Shown one piece after another: positions 45,201 to 54,062 of a DNA stretch of 64,000 nt (the stretch's first letter is position 1; each line of letters starts with the position of its first letter). The notes beneath the pieces are model-generated. The model worked only from the letters and a program-made list of their open reading frames with translations, made no database searches and was not told where the DNA came from. The position numbers were made by a program, and so were the translations under genes. Source of the DNA: Reichenbachiella agariperforans (lineage in GTDB: Bacteria > Bacteroidota > Bacteroidia > Cytophagales > Cyclobacteriaceae); contig NZ_FRAA01000007.1 in the NCBI RefSeq assembly GCF_900142205.1, forward strand, positions 124,001 to 188,000, in the 5' to 3' direction.

Positions 45201-45676
45201 GCTTTGATTTGACGTTGTTTTTCAATGGAGTGTCAGGGAACAAAATCCTAGATGGTACTCGATATAGAGGGTTTTTTGATACTGAAGGCAACTATCTCGC
45301 AGAGGCTACTGATGGATGGTCTCCGACCAATACTGATAGCGATCTGCCGAGAAATTCTCTTATTGATCCGGCTAACAATAGACAGATGTCCGATTTCTAC
45401 TTGAGTAGTGGTGCTTATTTCAGACTTAGAAATGCACAGATTGGTTATGCATTGCCAACTGCGTGGGTAAACAAACTAGGTGTTAGCAAAGTCAGGATTT
45501 ATGGTACAGCTCAAAACCTGTTTACGCTCACCAAATATACAGGCTACTACCCTGAGGTAGGACGTGGAGGTAGAGACCGAAACTCTTCGAGTCAGAAGAT
45601 TTTCAACGCAGGCGTGGATGAAAGTGCCTATCCCACACCACGTACTTTTATGATGGGAGTTCAAGTCTCGTTTTAA
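42266..45676 (+). CDS. susC-like: SusC-type TonB-dependent outer-membrane transporter with STN signalling domain
   Basis: 1136 residues from the ATG at 42266; a TTG at 42242 is unlikely. After the signal (SFGLLVNCFLLTFLSAKDTSGQ) comes an STN domain (~45-115; LEEVLLDLELRDADLVDFFE, YFEKEIESKKIGNVSFKETS), a carboxypeptidase-D-like regulatory domain (~130-215; VSGQVLDEMGEGLPGASVLI), the plug (~220-345; LVVVGYGTQKKEDMTGSVG, GPLYVIDGM) and the 22-stranded barrel. It ends in aromatic residue F (GVQVSF), as usual for outer-membrane barrels. It imports galactan oligosaccharides using TonB energy. The STN domain, absent from many SusC proteins, fits the sigma/FecR pair directly upstream. SusD follows after 23 bp. 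Confidence 0.95.
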   Translation: MKLKLLTEIVRTIITMTKYMSFGLLVNCFLLTFLSAKDTSGQPMALEEVLLDLELRDADLVDFFEEANKQSPFTFSYFEKEIESKKIGNVSFKETSMEEALREVSRRANVQFRRVNDAIYVSRKKSSMSAVIDEQNSSELQDVTVSGQVLDEMGEGLPGASVLIKGTSKGTTTDINGQFSLVTPEDAVLIVSFLGYLTQEITLAGRSELNVQMELNAEQLDELVVVGYGTQKKEDMTGSVGLVEGDDIAKFPTVNAQQAIQGRMAGVRVETQGGSPGANAIVTIRGSGTLSDNGPLYVIDGMLTGSMSSLNPSDIKSVTVLKDASASAIYGSRAANGVIIVTTKKGRSGEVGIEIDASYGIQKAVKTLDWANARQYADIRNTAIDNDNARSADVPGFVPTPYSSANDSMFDPSIDSDIQGESLRTAPMSNLNMRIFGGSDNATYSISGNHMKQDGIVKESSYERFNIRANSTFTRGKFKFEETIGITRTINNPNNYFNKERDLIPTVPMYDADGNFTAERTDGADIGIGNITNSLGLASLEDRTVTRNTLIGNVAGSYEFIEGLTYRLNVGIEAYADNNYTFTPTFRFNDTELGFKQFAELKEQNTNYLSSLIENTLTYKKNIGKSEFEVLAGYSNQNGNQRMLGVVARDFPNNEIRVASAAADRAEMPSYDNTWGLISYFGRLNYVYDSRYMVTASIRRDASSFFKNHPWGTFPSFAVGWNLSNERFMESVNFVSNVKLRASYGEIGSNNAVPYVADPVYNVHSSYITGSDQSRQPGYANTQATNELLTWETSVITDVGLEFSVLRDKLSITMDYFNKESRDVIADYEPSPWTGKSGTVKRNMATIVNQGFEFMANYAEQVGDFNFNVNANFTYLDNEVTALGLSGPIPGGGYTSNGGSASLTDVGQPIGAFYGLKVVGIYQTDEAAVADNRPNAGAGDFIFEDVDGVPGITDEDRQYLGSPIPNFEYGINLSADYKGFDLTLFFNGVSGNKILDGTRYRGFFDTEGNYLAEATDGWSPTNTDSDLPRNSLIDPANNRQMSDFYLSSGAYFRLRNAQIGYALPTAWVNKLGVSKVRIYGTAQNLFTLTKYTGYYPEVGRGGRDRNSSSQKIFNAGVDESAYPTPRTFMMGVQVSF

Positions 45677-45699
45677 TCAACTAAGAAAAAGATAACGTT

Positions 45700-47265
45700 A
45701 TGAAAATAAATAAGATTTTTCCGATTGCAGGGATGTTAACGATGCTATTGCTAGGGCATACTGCGTGTGACGAAAGTAAAATTTTAGAACAGACTAACCC
45801 GAATGCACCCGCAGCATCTACTTTTTGGCAGACAGCTGATGATGCTAAAAAAGGGATTATGGGAGCCTATGCTCCATTTACAGATATATGGTATTATACA
45901 CGATTCGAAGTATTTGTGTCAGATTATCGTGATGATTTGGTCAATGGGTACGGCACCTCAGAACGAACCGCTGCAGGGCAGTTTGCAGGAGTCCCAGAAA
46001 GCAACGCTGCTTTTTGGGTATGGGCCGCTATGTTTAAAGGGGTTTCACGTGCCAACGACGTGTTGGCGAATGTCCCAGATATAGATATGGATCAGTCTGC
46101 AAAGGACAATATATTAGGAGAGGCATATTTTATTCGTGCTTTCAATTATTTTAACCTGGTCAATACATGGCTCAATGTACCGCTGATCATTGTTCCTGCT
46201 GGTGAGATTCTGAATACCCGTGAAGTACCTCAGGCAGATCCTGCAGTGGTGTGGGAGCAGATAGAGAAAGACTTATTAGAGGCGCAGAAGTTACTACCCA
46301 GTGATTGGTCTGAGACTGATAAGGGAAGAGTTACGAATATGGGAGCTACTGCTATGTTAGGCAAGGCTTATTTGTATCAGAAAAAATATGACGAAGCAAA
46401 AGCAGCGTTTGAAAAGATACTGGATCCTGCTTCTGGATATGGCTTGGAAGCTGACTACAGAGACAATTTCAGAGAGGCCAGTGAAAACAATAAGGAAAGT
46501 TTATTTGAAATTCAGCTTTTAGCAGATGGTAATCAGGGGTGGTGTGCAGACTGTGCTTCACATGGTACTGGTGCAGCTTTTCATCAGGATTTAGCACCGC
46601 AGAGTTATACAGGACAGGATGGGATGCGCATCAACCAATGGGCGTTAGACTTGTTTTTGGATGAAACAACGATTAACGGTGAAATAGATCCTAGGGCATT
46701 TACTACACTGTTTTGGAACACGACCGAAACGACTACCTATCAGGGAGACGTGTTGCAATCGGCTACTTATGAGGGGACTTCCTTTCAGGATGCTTATGGA
46801 GCGACAGATCAACGGATATTTGCTAGTAAGCATTTGGATTTTGAGCAAGGCTATTCGGCAGCATCTATTGGGTGGCATTTCTCTGGTAACAACCTTAGAT
46901 TGATTCGATATGCTGATATTCTGTTGATGTATGCTGAAGCGGAGTTCGAGCTCAACGGCTCTACCCAAGTAGCTCTTGATGCGATCAATGAAGTTCGAGC
47001 AAGGGTGGATATGCCAGCATTTACTACACTGACGATGCAAGATATCCGTGATGAGCGAGTGAAAGAGCTAAGCTTAGAGCGATCGAGGTATTACGACTTG
47101 TTGAGATGGGGATTGGTTAAGTCTAGAATTGCTGACAACTCGTCTATCAAGAGCGAAAGTGGTGGTACAGGAGCATACCAGCCTGGTAGAGAGTATATGG
47201 CTATTCCTTCTATTGAGCTGGATAATAGTGATGTGTTTACACAAAACCCAGGTTACAATAATTAA
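45700..47265 (+). CDS. susD-like: SusD/RagB-type surface glycan-binding lipoprotein
   Basis: 521 residues with a lipoprotein signal (MLTMLLLGHTAC). The SusD/RagB fold is seen in STFWQTADDAKKGIMGAYAP, GEAYFIRAFNYFNLVNTW (TPR-like helices), ATAMLGKAYLYQKKYDEAK, IRYADILLMYAEAEFELNG and ELSLERSRYYDLLRWGLVK. It closes the SusC barrel as a lid and binds the incoming glycan at the cell surface. It follows susC at 23 bp and is ended by a strong hairpin, so susC and susD form one transcription unit. A second SusCD pair is not present in the window. Confidence 0.95.
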   Translation: MKINKIFPIAGMLTMLLLGHTACDESKILEQTNPNAPAASTFWQTADDAKKGIMGAYAPFTDIWYYTRFEVFVSDYRDDLVNGYGTSERTAAGQFAGVPESNAAFWVWAAMFKGVSRANDVLANVPDIDMDQSAKDNILGEAYFIRAFNYFNLVNTWLNVPLIIVPAGEILNTREVPQADPAVVWEQIEKDLLEAQKLLPSDWSETDKGRVTNMGATAMLGKAYLYQKKYDEAKAAFEKILDPASGYGLEADYRDNFREASENNKESLFEIQLLADGNQGWCADCASHGTGAAFHQDLAPQSYTGQDGMRINQWALDLFLDETTINGEIDPRAFTTLFWNTTETTTYQGDVLQSATYEGTSFQDAYGATDQRIFASKHLDFEQGYSAASIGWHFSGNNLRLIRYADILLMYAEAEFELNGSTQVALDAINEVRARVDMPAFTTLTMQDIRDERVKELSLERSRYYDLLRWGLVKSRIADNSSIKSESGGTGAYQPGREYMAIPSIELDNSDVFTQNPGYNN

Positions 47266-47283
47266 TAACTGAAAAGTGTTTGG

Positions 47284-47320
47284 AGATCGCCTAAGAGACT
47301 TATGTTCTTTTAGGCGATCT
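47284..47320 (+). terminator. strong hairpin terminator after susD
   Basis: Arms 47284-47298 (AGATCGCCTAAGAGA) and 47306-47320 pair over 15 positions with one G-U, followed by TATTTATTG. It separates susD from the FG-GAP gene that starts 18 bp later. Confidence 0.75.
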
Positions 47321-47337
47321 TATTTATTGAAACAACT

Positions 47338-50300
47338 ATGAGAAAACTTGTCTTGATTATACTTCCCTTGGTTGGGTTATTGATGGGGTGCGAATCACCA
47401 GATAACGCGCCCTCCGAAATGATTTTTCAAAAATTGGATGCTAGTCAAACAGGGGTTCATTTTAATAATCTAATTCAAGAAAATGATACGCTCAACTATT
47501 ACACTTACCCCTACCTATACATGGGTGGTGGCGTAGCTACAGGTGATCTCAACAATGACGGACTCATCGACTTGTTTTTTACAGGCAATATGACCCAAAA
47601 TAAACTTTACCTCAACCGAGGCGATTTTCGATTTGAAGACATCACTACCGATGCAGGTCTATCGGGAGACGACAGGTGGTATACTGGCGTTACACTGGCG
47701 GACATCAATGCAGATGGATGGTTGGATATATACTTATGTGTGTCAGGGATATATGGTGAGACGGCTAATGAGCTTTGGATCAATAATCAAGACAATACTT
47801 TCACTGAAAGAGCAGCAGAGTATGGGGTAGATGATGAATCCACATCGATACAGTCTAGCTTTTTTGATTATGACAGAGATGGGGATTTAGATCTCTATGT
47901 AGCCAATTACCCTCAACTCGAAGTGAGTAAAGGAAATGAGTTTTACTACCGATTGATGCAGAAAAATCATCATGAATACTCTGGACACTTATACGAAAAC
48001 AAGGGAGGGGGAAGCTTCGTCGATGTGACAGATCAAAGTGGGGTCAGAAATTTCGGGCTGTCGTTAGGAGTGGTTACGGTGGATTTTAACCAGGATGGTT
48101 GGCAGGATATTTATGTCTCCAATGACTTTAATGTACCAGACTATTTTTACATTAATCAACGAAATGGACAGTTCAAGGAAGTCCTCAAAGAGTCGATGGG
48201 ACACACTGCCATGTTTGGAATGGGAGTGGATGCATCAGATATCAACAATGACGGCTTTATCGATTTGGGACAAGTAGATATGACACCCTCTGACCACAAA
48301 AGATCTAAAACCAACATGGCTAGTATGCAGCCTGACAAGTTTTTCGAAGGAGTTAAAATGGGGTTTCATTATCAATACATGCACAATGCTTTGCAGCTGA
48401 ATCAGGGCGTGTCAGCCGATGGGATACCTCAATTTAGTGAAGTGTCACAGTTTGCCGGAATGGCGAAAACCGATTGGAGCTGGTCTATTTTATTTGCAGA
48501 TTTTGACAATGACAGCAATCAAGATATCTTCATCAGTAATGGGATACTAAGAGATGTGAATAACAACGATGCGAACCTGAAATTTAAAGAAGCGGAATTT
48601 TTCGGAGCTAAGAAGGATTACAGGCAGCTGCCCAGTACACCCTTGCAGAATTATCTGTATCAAAATACAGGGAATGTGACCTTTGCCGATGTCTCCAAAG
48701 CATGGGGGATGGACGAAAAAGGGTTTTCCAATGGAGCCGCCTATGCAGACCTAAACAATGATGGTAAAGTTGATATGCTTGTTCATAATATCAATGCCCC
48801 TGCTTCGATATATCAAAATGTAGGAGAGGGTTCTAATCATTATTTGCAAGTGAGACTGATCGGCTCGAAAGGTAACCCATCTGCTTTGGGGGCGGAGATT
48901 TCCTTGTATGCAGCTGGTACTCGTCAGACGAGGCAGTTGACGAATACCAGGGGTTTTCAATCGGCAATGGATGGTAGGTCGTATTTTGGATTGGGTCAGG
49001 TAGCTGTGGTAGATAGCTTGATCGTAAGGTGGCCGGATGGTAAGCTGAGTCAGTATGAAGATATCGCTGGAGATCAATTGCTGAGGCTTGATTATCAAGA
49101 AGCGAATTTATATACCAAACCTGAACACAAAACTAAGGGTGCATCTAGTCCGAATACCGTGAATTTTATTCACCGAGAGGATAATTATAATGATTTCTTT
49201 GTAGAACCTCTTTTGCCCCACCGTTATTCAAACTTAGGACCTACGATTGCAACAGGTATGGTTGGTGATCAACCCCGTGTGTTTATTGGCAATGGTGTTG
49301 ATGCTTCTTCGTCTATGTATGAGTTGACGGCTGATGAAGTGTGGAAGAAAATCTCAGGGCCTTGGGAGAAAGATAGTTTGAACGAAGACGTAGGCAGTAT
49401 ACTGGAGGATATAGATGGGGATGGAGACCTAGACCTATTGGTTGTGAGTGGAGGAAATGACCCGACAAAGGAGGATTCATTTTATCAAGATAGATTGTAT
49501 ATCAATGTGAACGGGGAGTTTCAAAAAAGTAATCTCCCTAGCTATCGGAGTAGTGGTCAAAGCGCGTTGTTATTCGATTTTGATGGAGATCAAGATCAAG
49601 ACGTGCTCATAGCAGGCAGGGTGTCCCCAGGGCAGTATCCACACCCTCCACCAACTGTGGTGCTAGAAAACCTAGGAGGGAAGGATCATGAATTGCAGTT
49701 TGCTTTGCTGTCGACTCAGCGCATGGGCGATTTGGCAGAACCAGGTATGGTTACCGATGCTGCTTTTGTAGATTGGGATCAAGATGGTGCCAAAGAATTG
49801 TTGTTGACGGGAGAGTGGTTAGGAGTAGGTGTTTTTAGTTATGTCGATGATCATTTTGAACATAGGTCTATGATGTTGAAAGAAGTTCCTACAGGATGGT
49901 ATGGAGCTATGTCCGTCGTGGATATCGATAGAGATGGAGATATGGATATGGTGTTAGGCAACTTGGGGTTGAACTATAAGTACAAAGCGAGTAGTCAAAA
50001 TCCTTTTTTAGTATTTGCGAACGATTTTGATGAAAATGGGCATTCTGATATCGTATTGGGCTACCGAAAGAAAGGAACGCTACTGCCATTAAGGGGCAGG
50101 GAATGCTCATCACAGCAGGTGCCAGCCATTAAGGGTAGGTTCAAAACGTATGAAGCTTTTGCTGATGCATCTTTGGAAGATATTTATGGAGAGTACATGC
50201 TTGAGAATTCCTTGCAGTATGCTGCCGAGAGCTTTGCTCATATATGGGTAGAGAATGATTCGGGTGTGAACCGGATTCATTTGTTGCCTGACGAAGCACA

Positions 50301-50598
50301 GTGGTTTTCTATACAAGATATTGAAGTAATCGATTACAATCACGATGGCTATGTCGATCTGATGATGGGAGGAAACCAGCTAGGGTCTGAAGTGGAGACT
50401 TCAAGGAATGACGCAGGGATGGGGCTGATCATAGTGGGAAGTCAATCGGGCGATCTGCTACCCGTATCTCCCAGAGAGAGTGGGTTGATGATCTCAGGTC
50501 AGACCAATGCCATTGGAATTATCAATACCGATAAGCGATCCTATGCTTTGTTTGGAGTCAATGACTCCCCTCTACAAACCTATATTTACAACGAGTAA
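47338..50598 (+). CDS. FG-GAP/VCBS-repeat lipoprotein with ASPIC/UnbV domain
   Basis: 1086 residues with a lipoprotein signal (LPLVGLLMGC). Many calcium-loop repeats of VCBS/FG-GAP type are visible: VATGDLNNDGLIDLFFTGNM, DINADGWLDIYLC, DYDRDGDLDLYVANY, DINNDGFIDLGQ, DIDGDGDLDLLVVSGG and DIDRDGDMDMVLGNLG. An ASPIC/UnbV module occurs at ~505-580 (YLQVRLIGSKGNPSALGAEI, DSLIVRWPDGKL). This makes two beta-propeller blocks, similar to CRTAC1-like proteins often found beside SusCD pairs in marine Bacteroidota. It is probably a surface calcium-dependent glycan-binding protein; no enzyme activity is known to me. It follows susD after a terminator and may be read through at a lower level. Confidence 0.88.
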   Translation: MRKLVLIILPLVGLLMGCESPDNAPSEMIFQKLDASQTGVHFNNLIQENDTLNYYTYPYLYMGGGVATGDLNNDGLIDLFFTGNMTQNKLYLNRGDFRFEDITTDAGLSGDDRWYTGVTLADINADGWLDIYLCVSGIYGETANELWINNQDNTFTERAAEYGVDDESTSIQSSFFDYDRDGDLDLYVANYPQLEVSKGNEFYYRLMQKNHHEYSGHLYENKGGGSFVDVTDQSGVRNFGLSLGVVTVDFNQDGWQDIYVSNDFNVPDYFYINQRNGQFKEVLKESMGHTAMFGMGVDASDINNDGFIDLGQVDMTPSDHKRSKTNMASMQPDKFFEGVKMGFHYQYMHNALQLNQGVSADGIPQFSEVSQFAGMAKTDWSWSILFADFDNDSNQDIFISNGILRDVNNNDANLKFKEAEFFGAKKDYRQLPSTPLQNYLYQNTGNVTFADVSKAWGMDEKGFSNGAAYADLNNDGKVDMLVHNINAPASIYQNVGEGSNHYLQVRLIGSKGNPSALGAEISLYAAGTRQTRQLTNTRGFQSAMDGRSYFGLGQVAVVDSLIVRWPDGKLSQYEDIAGDQLLRLDYQEANLYTKPEHKTKGASSPNTVNFIHREDNYNDFFVEPLLPHRYSNLGPTIATGMVGDQPRVFIGNGVDASSSMYELTADEVWKKISGPWEKDSLNEDVGSILEDIDGDGDLDLLVVSGGNDPTKEDSFYQDRLYINVNGEFQKSNLPSYRSSGQSALLFDFDGDQDQDVLIAGRVSPGQYPHPPPTVVLENLGGKDHELQFALLSTQRMGDLAEPGMVTDAAFVDWDQDGAKELLLTGEWLGVGVFSYVDDHFEHRSMMLKEVPTGWYGAMSVVDIDRDGDMDMVLGNLGLNYKYKASSQNPFLVFANDFDENGHSDIVLGYRKKGTLLPLRGRECSSQQVPAIKGRFKTYEAFADASLEDIYGEYMLENSLQYAAESFAHIWVENDSGVNRIHLLPDEAQWFSIQDIEVIDYNHDGYVDLMMGGNQLGSEVETSRNDAGMGLIIVGSQSGDLLPVSPRESGLMISGQTNAIGIINTDKRSYALFGVNDSPLQTYIYNE

Positions 50599-50723
50599 AT
50601 CATGGGGGGAAATGATCGTGGATTGAAGTTCCGCCAGACCAAGGAATTGTAGAGGGGAATCTTTTGTCAGAGCTTATTAGACACCCCCTGAAGAGGCGTC
50701 ACCTATTGTACTGGTGAAATGCT

Positions 50724-52061
50724 CTACTCTATCAAGAGCCAATTTAGATTGACGATCTTAGTGGATCCCCACTCTGCTTTGAAAACCACGTAGAGATCGT
50801 GTACACCGTCTATTTTTTGCTTCACTGGAGCTTCTAGAGTTGTCCAGCTGTTCCATCCCCCAGTGTGTTGAGCAGGGAAGGTAGCGACTGTAGGCCCATT
50901 GGGGCTATCCACGTGTACTTCAAATGAACCGATTCGTTGCCCGCAGGCTACTCTGGCTTGTATGCTTTTAGCTGTGCCTGCTCCGAAGTTTACTTGATCA
51001 AACCGAACATGTGACATCATTCGAGTTTCGCAGACCATCCAGCCATTTGGCTCATTGCCACCTACGAAAGCAGTCTGAGCGCCTTTGATTTCATTGTATC
51101 TGTCGATTTGAATTGTATCACCTAAGGTTGGTTGGTTGATGCCACGTAGTGTAGGTTTTACTTTTCGGATCGTACCATCTGGTTTGAATTCCATATAGTC
51201 AGCACGCATCGAGCGAAGCTTGTTTTGTCCACTGATGTCCCACCAGTGGTAGAAGAGGATCCATCTGTCATTGTAGTTTACTACGGAGTGATGATTGGTG
51301 CCATTGTCTATGTTGTCCATGATCTTGCCTTGATAAGTGTAGGGCCCCATGGGGTTTTGACTGGTGGCATAGCCTATGGTGTATCCCTCGTCCGCAAATA
51401 CATGGGCAAAAGTCAGGTAGTATGTACTATCTTTTTTGAACGGAAAGGAACCTTCCTTGTACCCAGCGGGTAGTCCTTCGATCAGGAGAGGCTTCTGGGT
51501 GATTTTTTTCATATTGTTTTCCAGTGGAGCAACGTATAGTTCGTGCCCTCCACCAAAGAAGAGGTAGCTCTGCCCGTCCTCGTCTATAAGTAAGCCTGGG
51601 TCTATTCCGCTTACCCCATCTATATAGTTTTTCTCCCATTTGAATGGCCCAGTTGGATTATCAGATACGCCAACCCCAATCCGTCTAAAAGCACTTCCGT
51701 CTTTGGGTTTGGCAGGATAGTAGTAGTAATATTTGTTGCCTTTTTTGATGCAATCGGGTGCCCACATGCCGTAAGAGTTTTTTGCTCCCCATGGTACTTC
51801 GTTTTGATCTAGTGCCACGCCGTGATCTTTCCAAGTATTGCCATTTTCCAACGAAAAGATATGGTAGTCTGGCATACAAAATCTTGGCGGGTTTTCTAAA
51901 TCAGCTGGAGGTACTATGTCGTGGGAGGGGTAGATGTACAGCTGCCCATCAAATACGCGTGCCGTAGGATCTGCAGTGTAAATATGTGTGACGAGTGGGT
52001 TTTGACTGAGTGCTCCCTGAGCGAATAGTAAAATAATCAATAGCGTAGAGATCTGTTTCAT
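50724..52061 (-). CDS. GH43 glycosidase with C-terminal CBM6, secreted
   Basis: 445 residues with a signal peptide (LLIILLFAQGALSQ). The GH43 five-bladed propeller covers ~22-310, with the three acidic residues in place: base Asp31 (YTADPTARVFDGQLYIY), pKa modulator Asp154 (SGIDPGLLIDEDGQSYLFFG) and acid Glu203 (YKEGSFPFKKD). CBM6 follows at ~320-445 (WNSWTTLEAPVKQKIDGVHD, LYVVFKAEWGSTKIVNLNWL). GH43 members cut alpha-L-arabinose, beta-D-xylose or, in some subfamilies, galactose links; the site cut here is unknown. A xylosyl or galactosyl decoration of red-algal galactan is a possible target. It diverges from the four-sulfatase operon and shares with it an upstream region full of the recurring motif. 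Confidence 0.85.
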   Translation of the reverse strand: MKQISTLLIILLFAQGALSQNPLVTHIYTADPTARVFDGQLYIYPSHDIVPPADLENPPRFCMPDYHIFSLENGNTWKDHGVALDQNEVPWGAKNSYGMWAPDCIKKGNKYYYYYPAKPKDGSAFRRIGVGVSDNPTGPFKWEKNYIDGVSGIDPGLLIDEDGQSYLFFGGGHELYVAPLENNMKKITQKPLLIEGLPAGYKEGSFPFKKDSTYYLTFAHVFADEGYTIGYATSQNPMGPYTYQGKIMDNIDNGTNHHSVVNYNDRWILFYHWWDISGQNKLRSMRADYMEFKPDGTIRKVKPTLRGINQPTLGDTIQIDRYNEIKGAQTAFVGGNEPNGWMVCETRMMSHVRFDQVNFGAGTAKSIQARVACGQRIGSFEVHVDSPNGPTVATFPAQHTGGWNSWTTLEAPVKQKIDGVHDLYVVFKAEWGSTKIVNLNWLLIE

Positions 52062-52123
52062 GTTGCTTTTCCTAAACTTAATAATGATGACACGATATTA
52101 GCTTCACAGAGACTGTATCAACT

Positions 52124-52174
52124 GGGGTAAATACTGACATTTCAAATTACCCCTTGTATTGTTCAGTATTTGCC
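52124..52174. promoter_or_regulatory. divergent operator-like region between GH43 and the sulfatase operon
   Basis: GGGGTAAATAC at 52124-52134 and AAATTACCCC at 52144-52153 form an inverted pair (GGGGTAA facing TTACCCC). A third copy, GTATTTGCC, lies at 52166-52174. The group sits 63 bp from the GH43 start and 68 bp from the first sulfatase start, well placed to control both. Confidence 0.5.
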
Positions 52175-52241
52175 TATGTTCTTTGCTGTAGGGTCTAGTT
52201 ACTTTAGCACTCATATTATTTGTTTGATTTAGCGAATTAAG

Positions 52242-54056
52242 ATGAAGAGACTGTTAAGGATATTGTTAGGAGTGTTGGTAGTAGGGAGTGTTTGGTCCTG
52301 TGAAAAGGCTGGAGTCAATCCACCTAATATTGTGTTGGTTGTATCCGATGATCAGGGGTATGGAGATGTGGGAGTACATGGCAATACTGCGATCCACACA
52401 CCTAATATGGATGCGCTGCATTTGCAGAGTACACGATTGACCGACTTTCATGTTAGTCCTACTTGCGCACCTACGCGTGCTGCGCTGATGACAGGTCGAT
52501 ATGCTAATAGAACAGGTGTGTGGCATACGATAGCAGGGCGATCACTACTCAATGACGATGAGGTGACTCTCGCAGAGGTGCTCAAGCAAAACGGCTATGC
52601 TACTGGAATGTTTGGTAAGTGGCATTTGGGAGATAATTATCCATTCAGACCAGAGGATAATGGGTTTGAAGAAGTCGTATCACACCTTGGTGGTGGAGTC
52701 GGTCAGCAACATGACTATTGGAACAATGACTACTTCGATGATGTCTATTATCATAATGGAAAACCCCAACAGTATAAAGGGTATTGCACCGATGTATGGT
52801 TTGATTTAGCGATTGAATTCATCGATGGTAAAAAGAAAAAAAACGAACCCTTTTTTACTTACATCTCGACCAATGCACCACATGGGCCTTTCTATGTGGA
52901 AGATGAATATATGGAAAGGTATAAAGGCAATCCTGACGTAGCGAATCCTGCTTTCTATGGTATGATTACGAATTTGGACGAAAACTTAGGGCGCTTGATG
53001 ACTTATTTGGATGAAAATGAGTTGAGCGAAAACACCATTTTTATTTTTATGACGGACAATGGTAGCGCCGCAGGTTTTAAGTATGGCAAAGGGGGATTGG
53101 CTGCTAGTGGTTACAATGCAGGCATGCGCGGAGGCAAGGGAACGGAGTATGAGGGAGGTCATCGCGTACCATTTTTTATCCGATGGCCTAAGGGGGGGGT
53201 CAAAGCAGGAGTTGATATTCAGGACTTGACAGCTCATGTAGATATCATGCCTACACTGCTGGAAATGGCGGGTGTTGAAAGTGTCTCAGAACTGAGTTGG
53301 GATGGAGTAAGCCTGATGAAACGGTTACTCAATAAGCAGGTGGGGCTAGCAGATCGAGTGATTGTTACAGATTCCCAGCGAAAGGAATTTCCAGAAAAAT
53401 GGAGGAAAAGTGCCACAATGCAAGATAAGTGGCGATTGGTTAATGGGAACGCACTCTACAAGATAGATGATGACCCAGGCCAGCAAAAGGATGTGAAGAA
53501 TGATTACCCTGATAAATTTAAAGAATTGACCATGGCCTACGATGCTTGGTGGAACAGTATTCAGGAAGATATCCAGCGCGTACCAAGATTCCCTCTTTGC
53601 CCAATCGAAGAACCTGTTACATTGCTACGGGCGCATGATTTACACTTGTATGAAGAACGAGGGTTCAATTCCGTTCCTTGGAATTCAAAATTGATGCGTC
53701 AGGGCTTTAAGACTGATGGTTATTATACTGTAAGTATACCCGAGTCTGGGGACTATCGCTTCGAGTTATTTCGCTGGCCACCAGAAGCGCAAGCAGCAAT
53801 CGGTGCTGAGGTACCACCAAGACCTGCGGTGACAGGTACTACGGTAGAGACCTTGCCAGCAGGAGTAGCGCTCCCTGTGGAGACGGCATCTATCGAGATA
53901 GCAGACCAGCATTTAGATAAAAAAGTAGACCCTACGGCACAAACTGTATCTTTCGAATTGTCACTAGAGCAAGGGGATACCGAGTTGAGAACTTTGTTTG
54001 CAGAAGCTGAGGGGGATCCGTATGCTGCATTTTATGTTAGAGTCACTAAAATTTAG
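52242..54056 (+). CDS. S1-family sulfatase (arylsulfatase A-like) with C-terminal beta domain, lipoprotein
   Basis: 604 residues with a lipoprotein signal (VLVVGSVWSC). Core: NIVLVVSDDQGYGDVGVHGN, activation motif CAPTR at 75-79, MTGRYANRTGVWHT, GKWHLGDNYPF and MTDNGSAAG. The catalytic domain ends near residue 440. About 160 further residues form a beta-rich tail (TDGYYTVSIPESGDYRFELF; SFELSLEQGDTELRTLFAEA) longer than in plain arylsulfatases, possibly a glycan-binding module. It is the first gene of a four-sulfatase operon; the next gene starts 6 bp after its stop. Substrate and regioselectivity are unknown. Confidence 0.9.
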   Translation: MKRLLRILLGVLVVGSVWSCEKAGVNPPNIVLVVSDDQGYGDVGVHGNTAIHTPNMDALHLQSTRLTDFHVSPTCAPTRAALMTGRYANRTGVWHTIAGRSLLNDDEVTLAEVLKQNGYATGMFGKWHLGDNYPFRPEDNGFEEVVSHLGGGVGQQHDYWNNDYFDDVYYHNGKPQQYKGYCTDVWFDLAIEFIDGKKKKNEPFFTYISTNAPHGPFYVEDEYMERYKGNPDVANPAFYGMITNLDENLGRLMTYLDENELSENTIFIFMTDNGSAAGFKYGKGGLAASGYNAGMRGGKGTEYEGGHRVPFFIRWPKGGVKAGVDIQDLTAHVDIMPTLLEMAGVESVSELSWDGVSLMKRLLNKQVGLADRVIVTDSQRKEFPEKWRKSATMQDKWRLVNGNALYKIDDDPGQQKDVKNDYPDKFKELTMAYDAWWNSIQEDIQRVPRFPLCPIEEPVTLLRAHDLHLYEERGFNSVPWNSKLMRQGFKTDGYYTVSIPESGDYRFELFRWPPEAQAAIGAEVPPRPAVTGTTVETLPAGVALPVETASIEIADQHLDKKVDPTAQTVSFELSLEQGDTELRTLFAEAEGDPYAAFYVRVTKI

Positions 54057-54062
54057 AATACA

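Noticed and set aside
50604-50660. Two G-tracts (GGGGGGAAATGATC and GGGGAATCTTTTG) as further operator sites
   Set aside because: They lie between two gene ends, where no promoter is expected, so they are treated as background for the recurring motif.
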